Source: Uloborus plumipes
Lineage: Eukaryota > Arthropoda > Arachnida > Araneae > Uloboridae
Direction: 5' to 3'
DNA: 64,000 nucleotides
Assembly (NCBI GenBank): GCA_038373865.1
Contig: JAXGGA010001597.1
Location: 1-64,000 of the forward strand
Part shown: positions 11,509-21,903 of the stretch, piece after piece
How the letters are laid out: the number at the start of each line of letters is the position of its first letter
Position numbering within the stretch: position 1 is the first letter of the stretch
Made by a program: the position numbers and the translations under genes
The notes under the pieces: generated by a model
Told to the model about the DNA's origin: nothing
The model's database searches: none
The model's input: only the letters and a program-made list of their open reading frames with translations

Positions 11509-12847
11509 TAACATATTGTACAACATGTAACACGTAATTAACAACACATACAACATGTAATTAACATATTACTAATTTTTATTTTATTTATTTATTTAGT
11601 TAGTTATTTAATTTCACTTTTTTAATGTTGGTTTTAAAATTTGTTCCCTAATCCGATAATTATATAATTCGAAATTTGGATGTAAGTTTATGGTTCTTTC
11701 ATGAATAAAATTTATTTGGATGCATTTTATAATTATACTGTAATAGAAGTTGAAAGTTCTTCAAATATCGAAATAGCTCTTCAAATGTCAGTTTAATATT
11801 ATAACCCAGCAGTATATTATTACAGGAATTAAGTATGAAAACTCACCGTAAAAGCCAAAAAGATAATTACAGATTAATGCTGCATTACAAAAACCCTTTA
11901 TTTCATTTTCAAGTTTAATTACACCTGTGAGTGATAGTTTCTTTATCGAAACTCTGATGTGATTCACATGTAACGTGCGACGCTCTCAGGATTTCTTTTT
12001 TCTTTTGTTTTTTTGCCCTGAACAAATTTTTGGATCTGTGACTGCTACGATCGAGACGGATACTCTGATATCACACCAAAAAATAAAAAAAAAATAACTT
12101 GAATTTTTAACATTTTAATAATTTGTATTACTGTGCTGTAAAAAATACTATAAGAAGATTGTACTGTAAAAAGATTGTTTAGTACTGCCATTGTCACCTT
12201 CTACAAAGAACGTTATTGAGAATAGTTCTTTTGCATAAACTAAAGAACTTAATAAACTAAGAAAGGTAATTAAAAATTGATTTTAAAAATAAAAATATGA
12301 AACACTACAAAAGCTATTTTTCAGAAGTTTGGAAAATATAAAATTGTGAAACATTGCTTTTTTGATGAATACCTCATAAAGTTTTTTCTTATAACAGCAG
12401 AGTAAAAGAATCAGTCCGAAGATGAATGAGTGTTTGTATGATGACGCATGGAATTAATGGGCGTTTTGCGGGACTCCAGGAATTGGAAGCTTTTTAAATG
12501 TAGCTAACCCCCCCCTCCCTCTTTTTTTGGTAAAAGTTTTTACAAATCCTGTAAAAAAAAGTTTAATATCTCATATAAATAAGGCTCAGACCAAAAATTA
12601 ATCATCAAGGAATACTAGTTCAATACATATTGAAAAATAGAAAATTTGAAGGTAAAGTTATCTATCCTATTTCGAATAACTTTTGAGATTCAAATCAAAT
12701 TGTTTTTATGTTTTTATGTATGTCCCGGACACATCATTCTCGTGTTTTAGGTTTTGGTTGGAACAACTCTCGTTCAAATATGAACTACTAAATGTGTTAG
12801 AAATGCATACAAGGAGATTTGAATCTCAAATAATTCCTCGTATAATA
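11505..12847. other. Anonymous AT-rich sequence
   Basis: No domain, repeat terminus or splice pair is recognisable. It ends at the 8-bp duplication of the short hAT element. Confidence 0.45.
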
Positions 12848-12855
12848 GGTGGATT

Positions 12856-13300
12856 CATAGGTGGCTGGTATACCAAAAAAGTGGGTGGTCAAAAGAAATA
12901 CGGGAGAAGTGTCGAAATTTTTTTTTTTTTTTGGTGGGAGGGGGGGGGGGCAGTTAGGATGCTGTTCCTTTAAAGTTTTTTTTTTTTTTTTGCTACAGTT
13001 TGGCTATAATATTGGATTTCAACATTTCTGATTTATTTACTTCTAAAATATGCGGAATATAGAGTCAAAAATCAACCTGGCTGGTTGATTTTCATCCATT
13101 CTTATGAAATAACATGAAAAAAGTTCGATTTTTGGAATTCAGCTTTTATTTTGGTGAAATTAATCAATCCAGTGAGTAAAAAATCATTTTTCACTGGATC
13201 ATTACTTTTTAACCAAGAAAAGGGGGGGGGGGGCAAAGCCCTTTCACTTTTGGAAGTGAGGGGCAGTCACCCACTTTTCCCCCTGTACGAGCCGCCTATG
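12856..13300. mobile_element. Short hAT-like element (445 bp)
   Basis: A perfect 8-bp target duplication GGTGGATT (12848-12855 and 13301-13308) flanks inverted ends CATAGGTGGCTGGTA and CATAGGCGGCTCGTA. The 8-bp duplication and short imperfect ends are the hAT signature. Long G runs lie inside (12938-12950, 13220-13232). No transposase coding is left. Confidence 0.85.
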
Positions 13301-13482
13301 GGTGGATTTGCTTTGAAAAAAAAATTTAGCGAAAAGATCTTCTTACAAACAAAATTTTTTTAACATTTTGTTTATTTTTTTTAATTCAAATATTCAAATT
13401 CATTGTTATTTTTAAAAACATTAGCACGCATGAGAGGAATGCATCTTCCCCCTCTTGAATTTATGGATGAAATTAATTAATG

Positions 13483-13531
13483 GTTACTCAATAAACTTTA
13501 GTTACTCAATAAACTGGTTACTCAATAAACT
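13483..13531. repeat. Three tandem copies of a 15-bp unit
   Basis: GTTACTCAATAAACT occurs at 13483, 13501 and 13517 with 1-3 bp spacers. Confidence 0.9.
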
Positions 13532-13970
13532 AAACGTATTCGAGTACTCCTCGCAGACATCAAGTCTAGAATTACCCTTGCATAGAATACAGAAAAGAAC
13601 TTCCCCGAAAAATACAGCTTTTGAACATTATGAGTGGTTGAGAAATGAACATATATTTATTCCATTAAATACAGAAAACGTGTCAAAGAAAACATATCGT
13701 ATTTTGTCTTTGTCCAATGCAAAAAAATAACTTTAGAGATACCTCTTCATGAAAAATATTTATCAGCACACCCAAAATTAAATACAGTAAACCCTCGTTA
13801 TATCTCTCATTGGAAATATTGCGCTTTCCTTTGCCTCCCAAAAAATTGTATTAAAAATAATGTTGCTTCAGGGAGGGGAAAAAATATATTTATTAGAAAG
13901 AGTACTTACTTATTTTTGAAATAAATAAAGAAACAAAACTTGCATGTTTTCCATTCGTTTAAATTTTTTA

Positions 13971-14092
13971 GGGCCGTGCAGCAGAAAACCGACCGAAACC
14001 GAAGGCAGAAACAGAAAGTCCGGGTACTTACCATTTTTCCACCCGGACTTTCGATTTCGGACTTCAGTTTTCTGCTGATGTGGACCAGGCCC
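13971..14092. mobile_element. PIF/Harbinger-like short element (122 bp)
   Basis: GGGCC at the left and its complement at the right, flanked by TTA on both sides (13968-13970 and 14093-14095). A 3-bp TTA duplication with GG-starting ends is the PIF/Harbinger pattern. Subterminal CAGCAGAAAAC is also inverted (read as CAGAAAACTGAAG-like at the right), and a central hairpin GAAAGTCCGGGT is present. It sits inside the pogo-like element. Confidence 0.75.
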
Positions 14093-14219
14093 TTAGAGTT
14101 TAAGCTACAAGTTTTAATTTACAGGGTGCCCAGAAATAACTGACGGCAAAATTTATCTGTGCATAATTTGCATTCAAGATGTTTTTTACTATTGGCAACA
14201 CTTAATTGACTTAGTTTAA

Positions 14220-14737
14220 CCCTTAGTTTGGCACATATCAAAAAGTTAAAAATTTTGACAAAATTTTTTTATTTTAGTTTTTTTTGGGGTAAAATGCATA
14301 AATATTATATAGTTAAAAAATTTTCATGGGAAAAAATGAATAGAAAATCGGTTTTATAAATTGTGTATCCTGTAGGATACACTGCCAAAGTAGCAAATAA
14401 GAATACATAAAACGTGGCTCACTCAATCACAATATCAACTAATTTGGCACTATTGTAGATTTTATAAACAATAAAAATAATAAGCAAATAACAAAAAAAT
14501 AAAAGAGAACACACCTGTAATCGACGTGACGCCATGTTGTTTTGGTAGAACACAATGTAACACTTATAAACTTAATACTGAAAGCGTTGCTTTGTAAATA
14601 GCCACAGTAAAGACATGTTGAAAAAGAAGGTTCGAATAATGCTATAGATTAAAAGCCAGCCCCCTAGAGGGCGCCTAATTCAAATTAAAAAATGTAGAAA
14701 GTGATGTATCCTGTAGGATACATTGCCAAACTAAGGG
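14220..14737. mobile_element. piggyBac-like short element, innermost layer of the nest
   Basis: TTAA at 14216-14219 and 14738-14741 flanks inverted ends CCCTTAGTTTGGCA and TGCCAAACTAAGGG. TTAA duplication with CC-starting ends is the piggyBac pattern. The palindrome GTATCCTGTAGGATAC occurs near 14366 and again near 14707. No transposase is present in the 518 bp. Confidence 0.85.
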
Positions 14738-14806
14738 TTAATTCTATGAGCAATAGTGCAGACGATTCTTTGAATTAAAATCCGTTTCATTCTTAGCATT
14801 ATCAAG

Positions 14807-15107
14807 ATGGATGCTAAACGCCGTTTAATTCTCGAATTGCAATTAAAAGGTAAGCGAAATTGCGATTGCGATTAAAAAAAAAATTGAAGTATTTAAATGT
14901 GTCAAAAGGATTAATTGAAAGAACTTTAAAATTGTTTGAAGAAACAGGTAGTGTAGAAGTAAGGCATAGTGGTGGAAAAAGCTAAGTGTACGAATAAAAA
15001 TAATAATAAAATGTGCCCGTGAAAGAGCTCCTCTGTAGGTGCGTGCCGCTGCAGAAGCCCTTCTAAAAAGATTGTCATCTGTGGTTACAGTTAAAGGCGC
15101 GAGAATA
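14807..15107 (+). pseudogene. mariner-like transposase N-terminus, broken
   Basis: The frame starts ATG-GAT-GCT (MDAKRRLILELQLKG) and looks like the helix-turn-helix DNA-binding half of a mariner-like transposase: after a frame change it gives KYLNVSKGLIERTLKLFEE, TGSVEVRHSGGKS and, after further stops and shifts, RAAAEALLKRLSSVVTVKG. At least two frameshifts and several stops are visible. The catalytic domain is missing. It belongs to the element 14122-15297. Confidence 0.6.
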
Positions 15108-15309
15108 GAAACCATTACTTAAACATTGATTACGAATGTTTAAGTAATTTTTTCAATTTTAATGGTTTTATTAACAATACTTAAACATTGATAACAACAC
15201 ACATTACTTTCATTTAACATTTATTTTATCATCATAGAAAAATTTGTATTACAGTAATACATTTTTTTTGAACCGTCAGTTATTTGGGAGCACCCTGTAT
15301 ATTCCACAA

Positions 15310-16374
15310 TAAAACGATGGAAATATTCATTTATTTATTTATTATTCAATTTTTTTGAAGAAAAATTGGCAAAATAGTTTATTTTAATTTTATGAAGAAA
15401 ATCGTCCTAATATGATAATAAACTGATATTTCTTGTAGAAGAATATTTAATTAATTTGCTCGTTAATTGAAATGTTAATTTTTATGACTCGGTTATATCG
15501 CGTTTTCGGATATATCGCGCTTTTTTTGCTATCTCCCGAAAGAGCGATACAACGACTGATTACTGTAAATTAAAAAGTTTATGCATGAAATGAAAGACTC
15601 AGTTTGAAAAGGAAGTTGACTGACGTAAGAAAATAAAAAAAAAATATGCAGCGAAACTTATTTAATGAGTCACTTACGATTCTTGAGGAACGGAGGAAAG
15701 AAATTTTACAAGAAGACAAATGAGTGTCTGCCTGTTGGAGAGCGTGAGAATGGATTTATTGTAGATACAGCCTCGATTCGACATCAAAGGACAAAAGCCT
15801 TCCTCGCAGAAGGAGGCACGCTTTAACCACCATTACCCACCATAAAACGATAGAAATATTCATTTATTTCTTTATTCACTTTTTTTGAATAAAAATTGCC
15901 AAAATAGTTTATTTTATATAAATGACGAAAATCGTCCTAGTATGATAATAAACTGCTATTTCTTGTAGAAGCACCTATAGTTAATTTGTTCGTTAATTGA
16001 AGTGTTAATTTTTATGACCTCGGTTATATCGCGTTTTCGGATATATCGCGCTCTTATGCAGTCCTCCGAAAGAGCGATACATCGACTGATTACTGTAAAT
16101 TAAAAAGTTCACGCATAAAATGAAAGACTCAGTTTAAAAAGGAAGTTGACTGACGTAAGAAAATAAAAAAAATATGCAGCGAAACTTATTTGATGAGTCA
16201 CTTACGATTCTTGAAGAACGGAGGAAAGAAATTTTACAAGAAGACAAATGAGTGTCTGCCTGTTGGAGAGCGTGAGAATGGATTATTGTGGATACAGCCT
16301 CGATTCGACATCAAAGGACAAAAGCCTTCCTCGCAGAGAGAGAGGCACGCTTTAACCACCATTACCCCAGATCA
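15310..16374. repeat. Tandem duplication, 532-bp unit x2
   Basis: The segment beginning ATAAAACGAT at 15310 recurs at 15842 and matches throughout, with small indels. Each unit contains the right end of the pogo-like element (GGTTATATCGCG to GATTACTGTA) and a moderately GC-rich stretch that is open on both strands in places. The junction lies at about 15841/15842. No protein family is recognised in the unit. Confidence 0.9.
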
Positions 16375-17426
16375 TTTTTCTCTTCTGCATGAGGTGGGTT
16401 GTCGAACTTTTTTTCTTTCCTTGGACTTCTCAAGTGGCACCAAGGATCCGGGTGAATTGTCCATGTGTGTGACATGTGGTTGCTGCTTTTTCCATTCTGT
16501 TAAGTGTTGGTACGGAAGCGAGCAACAGGTTGCGATGATTTTGACTCACCTTGAGAAGGCTAACTGTTTTGCTTTTCATGTTGCCGTTACATTTTACATG
16601 GTTCTGACGTTGTCAATTGTCAATGTTAAAAATCAGGTGGATTATTATTTTTATAGTTGAATGGGGCTCATTAAAAAAAGTATTTTACACAAATATGTGT
16701 TCTTATGCAGAGGACGCCAGTTAATTGAATCAGTGGTTGATTACATTAACCACTTTAATGAATCAAATTACCAAAAACAGAACAATATCCAGCTTTATTG
16801 AATTATGCGCTATATTGAGACAGCCGTTTTATGGAATCAAAATTGTTTAGAACAAACGTGATTCATATAAGGCGGCTACTGTACACACCAGGTGGCTCTT
16901 TTAGTAAGCGTGTCTTGTGACAAAACTTAACATTTCAACCTATCCTCATTTACTCTTCTAATTAAAAGGAATGTTTTATACAAAGCTTTGTGCCCCTTCT
17001 GGAACATTGCTATAACAGTTTAGTGTGATTTTTATGCACTAGTAAGTTGCACTAGTCTAGGTATTACAGTTCTTGCTTTTGAAAAATAGAATGTCTGCAT
17101 TACAGTAAGAAGTGTGCTTAATCATTATTTCCTTTGTTCTAAAAATGTTTAGATATAAATGCTGTGCTTAGTGGTAAAAGTTGTTGGTTCCACTTATGGC
17201 ACAAAACACATTGTAGATTATTACACGAATCAGTATAAGCTTATACTAAGTGCTTTGTGCCATACGTGAAACAAACAGTTAAATATAATTTTTGGCACAA
17301 ATTTTTAAGATTAATTTTTTTCTTCATTTTTCCTGAACTCAGGGCTATTTAAAAGGCAACATATGATTTTTTTCATGAAAATATAAAAAATCGTGCAGTG
17401 AAGGGTTAAGTCAATTTTTTCTATAC
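16375..17426. other. Unassigned sequence with a pogo-like right end
   Basis: GGCGGCTACTG followed by TA at 16871-16883 looks like the right end of a pogo-like element, but no matching left end was found. The part 16375-16630 has about 45% GC and an open plus-strand frame of no known family. A small inverted repeat with GGCACAAA arms lies at about 17185-17285. Confidence 0.35.
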
Positions 17427-18622
17427 TTACCCTGATTTTTGTAAATCATTAATTAAGAGTAAAAGGATTTAATAAAACGCTAAAGTAAGGTTGTTTACCT
17501 TTTGTTGGGACCTAATAAGGTTTGTTAGTTCTAAAAGGTGCGCTTGTATCAATAATTTACCCTCATAGAGCTTCCCCATCAGTTATGAATTAAAATGTAG
17601 ATAAAAATATTAAAATTATGATGGTATAGGGTTATCATAGCAAAAGTATGCAAATCATTGATTGGATATCGCAATTTTAAGTTTAATTACTTTAGAAATT
17701 TTGTAGATTTTCTGCAAATATCTTCAAACTAAAGAAGTCATTTTTCAGAAGTTTTGCTAAATTTCTGCAGATTTTTTTGAAATTGCAAGTAGATTTTAAT
17801 TTTCCGGCAAGTGACGCTTATCCGGATTGAAACTTAGTACAAAATTTAGTACGAAACATTTTAGTATGAAAAAGATTATGTGATGCTTTACAAAATCGCT
17901 AATCTTCAAGTTTTCTGCCATCAAAATTTGCCCCTAAATGCAAATTTTTACTGTAATTTATTTTTCAGATTTTTATGTTTTTTGTCCAAAGATATAGTTA
18001 GTAAAGAAATTTAAAATTTTGTTCTTAAAAGGGTTCTACTTATGAGATAAAATATTTTTTAAAATATATAATAGCATTTGTTTCGGTTAAAAATTTATGT
18101 CTCTTAATTTTTACCAACATTTTTTTTCTCTTGAAGAAAGGGCTTTCTTTCTTATGACGATGACGTCAAATTTGGAAATACCATATTATAGAATTCTAAG
18201 CCATTTTATAAAAACATCACGTTTTTTTTTTCCTTTTGTCGTGTGCAAAAAAATTGATCTTTGAGTTGAACAGCTTCATTTGTGTTAAATTTTGATTTTT
18301 CTGATTTCAAAAAAATAAAAATGAATAAATGAATAAATAAATAAATAAATAAATAAAAAATATGTGTAAAATTTCTCGATAAATGAAACTTCAAATAGCG
18401 AGAACTTAATGATTTGCAAACTTTTGTTGTGTCTTGTTTTTTAATAGCTTTATCTACATTTTGATACATAACTTAAAAGGAAACTTGATGAGGGATAACT
18501 ACTGACACTAGCGCACCTTTTAGTACCTGGCAGTCCTTATTAGGGCCCGAAAAAGGTAGACAAACTTTAGCGTTTTATTTACGTCGTTTACTTTTAATTT
18601 ATGATTTAAAAAATGAGGGTAA
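17427..18622. repeat. Inverted-repeat pair, probable element ends
   Basis: Sequence from 17427 (TTACCCTGATTTTTG, then AAAACGCTAAAG and AAAAGGTGCGC) is repeated in inverted orientation down from 18622 (AAATGAGGGTAA at its outer edge). The arms are about 170-200 bp and imperfect; the 800-bp interior is AT-rich with an (AAAT)n run at 18328-18358. The family is not identified. Confidence 0.6.
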
Positions 18623-19304
18623 TTATATAAAGAATTGATTTAAATAATATTTAATTAAAAATAACTATGCAAAGTTATGGCAATCCTGGCACGTTTTGTT
18701 AATTTACATATTATATTGCATAAAATATTCTTTTGATTAGGAAACTAGATGAGGGTAAGTTAACCTAAGTCAGATCTTGGACTATGAAGCTTTGCCGACA
18801 GGATGGCATTTCACTGCAAAATGCCTTTTTTAAAGGAAAAAAATGGGTAAAGTTAAATTTTGGAACTGTAGTGCTAAAGAAGTATGAAAGTATATTAAAA
18901 AAGTTTCTTTTCGAAGTGAAACAAAATAAAACTATCAGTATAGAATACAAAATTTCCCACTTTTGTAAAATCGCCCGTGCATCCATAATTTTTGAAGGGT
19001 TAAGCGTCTTTTTTGAAAATTTGCGTTACAGATTAGCGAACAAACAAACAGATTTTGTTTTATCTAAGACATAGAGCAAAATAGATTCGATTAAGATTAA
19101 GACATCATGCCGTCGAATTATCTATCTAACCACACCACGTAAACAAATATCAAATACCACATACGAGAATAAAAGTCGAGTAGGTTCATAAACACACATT
19201 GGAAAAATAGAAATCGAAGAATGGAGGAAGTTGCAAACTATATTTAGGTGGAATAAGTGTCATTGGATAAGCTTTTCCTTTCTTTACCATTTGCTGTTTT
19301 TCCT
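18623..19304. other. Anonymous AT-rich sequence
   Basis: A 96-codon plus-strand open frame (18784-19074) is very AT-rich and unlike any known protein. CAAACAAACAGA near 19039 resembles a LINE-type tail. Nothing firmer can be said. Confidence 0.3.
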
Positions 19305-19800
19305 CTATTGTAATATCATCTCCGAGAATTTCACAACAACTTCGTTAAAATAAATATCATAATGCCCATAGTGTTTTGGATCAATGTAATCACTGAAGTG
19401 GCTTTGTGTCATATGGTTCTGAAATGTTTTTATTAATCCGAATGTTGTTTTGCCTTTTGACGCAATATATCTTATTGCTTTAATAAAGTACAGGAAGAAA
19501 AGGTCAATGGAATCTCAAGAAGTAGCCTTTCAGCGTAGGCAGGAATAAAAAATATCTTGAATGCCCCATATGTACTTTTCCGCCCACACCTGGGGAATTA
19601 ACCCACCAGTTGGATCAACCAGTCCTAAAGCTCTGTTTATCTGATTCAATTAACAATAGTTCTCTTGAACAGCAGCTCTGAACCATGCATGTAGTATTTG
19701 TTTTTTCTTTAAGGGTTGAGAGCACATTCTCAAAATCAACAGTAATACCGCCGTGGGAAGACCAAAGGCAGTATCTGCAGAAATGAGTTTTTAAGAAATA
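19305..19800 (-). pseudogene. Frameshifted remnant of an unidentified protein-coding gene
   Basis: On the minus strand three open segments in different frames follow one another. The first (19615-19752, 45 codons then a stop) includes GGITVDFENVLSTLKEK. An overlapping frame continues with ALGLVDPTGGLIPQVWAEKY and YGAFKIFFIPAYAERLLLEI. The last (19305-19505, 66 codons then a stop) includes LIKTFQNHMTQSHFSDYI. Amino-acid make-up and the way one frame takes over from the next suggest a once-continuous coding sequence with at least three frame breaks. I do not recognise the family. It could be an old transposon gene, a processed gene copy or an endogenised viral gene. Confidence 0.4.
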
Positions 19801-20098
19801 TGAAGAAACCTGTTTTGGATTTCATACCAGCACTGGGGACATTTCCCTAGAGTTGAAAAAGCCATATTTTAAGATAAAATGAAATACGAAATGCTTAGGA
19901 AGATTTTTGACTCTATTGAGAGTAAATCATTTTGTAAACCCCATATTTTACCTCCCTCCTCTCTTGGTTTTATGAGTGTATAAAATTTTGCGAAACATTT
20001 AAATATTTTCTTTACTGCCGTAATTTAAGACTTTAATGGAACCCATTAAAGAGGTTTTAAATGTTTTTTGTATCTACCTTTAAAAAAATAAGTAAGTA

Positions 20099-20326
20099 CC
20101 GTAAAGTCGGGTTACTTGGACCCACAAGGAGGTTACTTGAGCCCACAGTAAAATGATAAAATCTGGGTTTGGTACTAGCGTTAGATATTGCAGAGTGCTT
20201 CTACCTTGCGGAGAAACGAGGAACTACGTGCAAGTCTTCAACTAATAAGTACCAAACCTAGATTTTATCATTTTACTGTAATGGGCTCAAGTAACCCCCT
20301 AGGGTCCAAGTAACCCGACTTTACGG
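20099..20326. mobile_element. 228-bp hairpin MITE, copy 1
   Basis: Ends CCGTAAAGTCGGGTTACTTG and complement, flanked by TA (20097-20098 and 20327-20328). Nearly the whole element is an inverted repeat with arms of about 80 bp. The ends share CCGTAAA with the 1.29-kb elements at 406 and 34615. A same-length copy is at 45498-45725. Confidence 0.9.
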
Positions 20327-20328
20327 TA

Positions 20329-21874
20329 GTTTACATAACTTAACACATAAAGGGTAATATAAATACGCCTTTGAGAAATTGGTAATGTTAGTAAATAACA
20401 CAGTATATACAGTATTTTAAAAATAGGAGTATGACTTTATGAAAATAAATAAAATAATAGTTAAAAACCTTTTGAGATTATAACGGCCTATCGTACGTTC
20501 ATAGTTAAAGACAGGGTTTTACAATGCAGTCTTATTTTCAAGCAAAGAATAATGCCAGTTGATTTTAATACAATACAAAGCTTTTGTTAAACTACGTAAA
20601 ATAATGTGAGTGTTAGCAAAGATAGCTGCACTAAAAATAAAATTTTGGATTAGTTTGCCTATAACTAATCAAAACCGCAGCAATGTTGTTATTTCCTTAA
20701 ACCTCAGCACGAATAGAACCCGGTGTTGTAAATTAAATAGTAAATTGAGAGTTTTTCTGTGCCTACGTCTGTATCCAATTATGAACTTTTCGCACAAGCT
20801 GCAGTCAAGACCGAACGTATAGGAGACTAAATGAGCTAAATCCAAGAGCGCCAGTGCCTTAGATGTACTTCAGTTTCAGAGGAAAAAAACTCACATTTTT
20901 ATAAAAGTAATAGAAATAAAAAAATATATAACAAGATCTATGTTTCACAAAATAAGTTCACATTTTCTGGGCTATCAAGTATTAGTATAGCCAAGCCGAA
21001 ATTAGCAGTTGCAGTTGTTACTGTTCCTATTCCAGTGGCGCAACCAGGCCCGTATTTCGATTTTTTCCAGGAGGGGGGGGGGCAAAGGGTGTTTACTCAA
21101 TGTAATTTTTCGGTAAAACAGCAAAAGCTAAGCTCCCTTATAAGTAAAAACAACAATAATCCAAAGACAGGGGGGGGGGGTCCCTCGACCCACCTGAATG
21201 ACGGGCATGGGTGCCACATGATTGGGGACCTGGCATAACGGGGGCATGTAAAAAAGCAAACCTGGCTTCCCCCCTTCTGCATGTTCGGCAATAAAAGTAA
21301 ATATAATTAATATACTTATACTAAAAGCTGAGTATATTTCTATGTATCTATGTCCTGCTTCTTTCTCCTGAACGCCAATGAACGGAAAGTCGAGTCAGGT
21401 TCCAATAGATTCTTCATTTTTTAGGCTTCATTATTTTTAATTCAAATAAGGTTTGATAAAGGGATTCTAAAGAAATAGAGAATAATTCTTCAAATTTTTG
21501 CTCAAATTTAAAGCGATTTGTCCTAAATAATTTGATATGAAATCTGTTGTTATAAAATGTGGCTTATATGAAACAATAATAATAATAATAATTCTGAATG
21601 ATAGCTTAACTGAATCAAACATGAAACTCATTAGCGGGCCACGTACATGGTATTTTTACCGAGAGAAATACTTCAAAAACCTTTATTAGGGCATGGCTGT
21701 GCCCCGCGGTTTCACCCGCGTTAATACGACAACAATCTACTGAAAAACACTATCTCACTTTCACCACGCTATGATATGTATATGATAAATATATACTAAA
21801 AAACTACACGAAAAAATGCAAAAATAAAAGAACCTTTGGAAAAAAAAGTTTTGTTAATTTTTTGTTCAGAGGTA
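20329..21874. other. Unassigned sequence
   Basis: G runs at 21071-21080 and 21171-21180 and a GGCGCAACCAGG-type stretch at 21036 suggest a decayed hAT-like end, but no partner end or duplication was found. CCCCGCGGTTTCACCCGCG near 21700 is a GC-rich hairpin-forming stretch of the sort found in Helitron-like elements. No gene is seen. Confidence 0.35.
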
Positions 21875-21903
21875 GCCCGTGCAAGATCGGGCCAAGCAGC
21901 TAG
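21875..21903 (+). other. Possible Helitron 3' terminus
   Basis: GCCCG and CGGGC form a 5-bp stem around an 8-base loop, followed by CAAGCAG, then CTAG and a T. This fits the Helitron 3'-end pattern of hairpin, short spacer and CTRR. The 5' end is not certain; the element may begin near the GC-rich stretch at about 21690. Confidence 0.4.

Larger units (their letters stand above)
14122..15297 (+). mobile_element. mariner-like element, decayed, inside the pogo-like element
   Basis: Inverted ends CAGGGTGCCCAGAAATAACT and CAGGGTGCTCCCAAATAACT, both leading to GACGG, with flanking TA at 14120-14121 and 15298-15299. It carries a broken N-terminal transposase frame at 14807-15107 and has itself received a piggyBac-like element at 14220-14737. 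Confidence 0.85.
13785..15565. mobile_element. pogo-like element, outer shell of a transposon nest
   Basis: Left end CAGTAAACCCTCGTTATATC and right end, inverted, CAGTAATCAGTCGTTGTATC, flanked by TA at 13783-13784 and 15566-15567. After removing the two insertions inside it (13971-14092 and 14122-15297) about 480 bp of its own sequence remain, a typical size for a nonautonomous pogo relative. Its right end also occurs in the second unit of the tandem duplication at about 16100. Confidence 0.65.

Noticed and set aside
16190..16660. 156-codon plus-strand frame in the tandem duplication
   Set aside because: The other unit breaks the frame, both strands are partly open, and no domain is recognised; not enough to call a gene.
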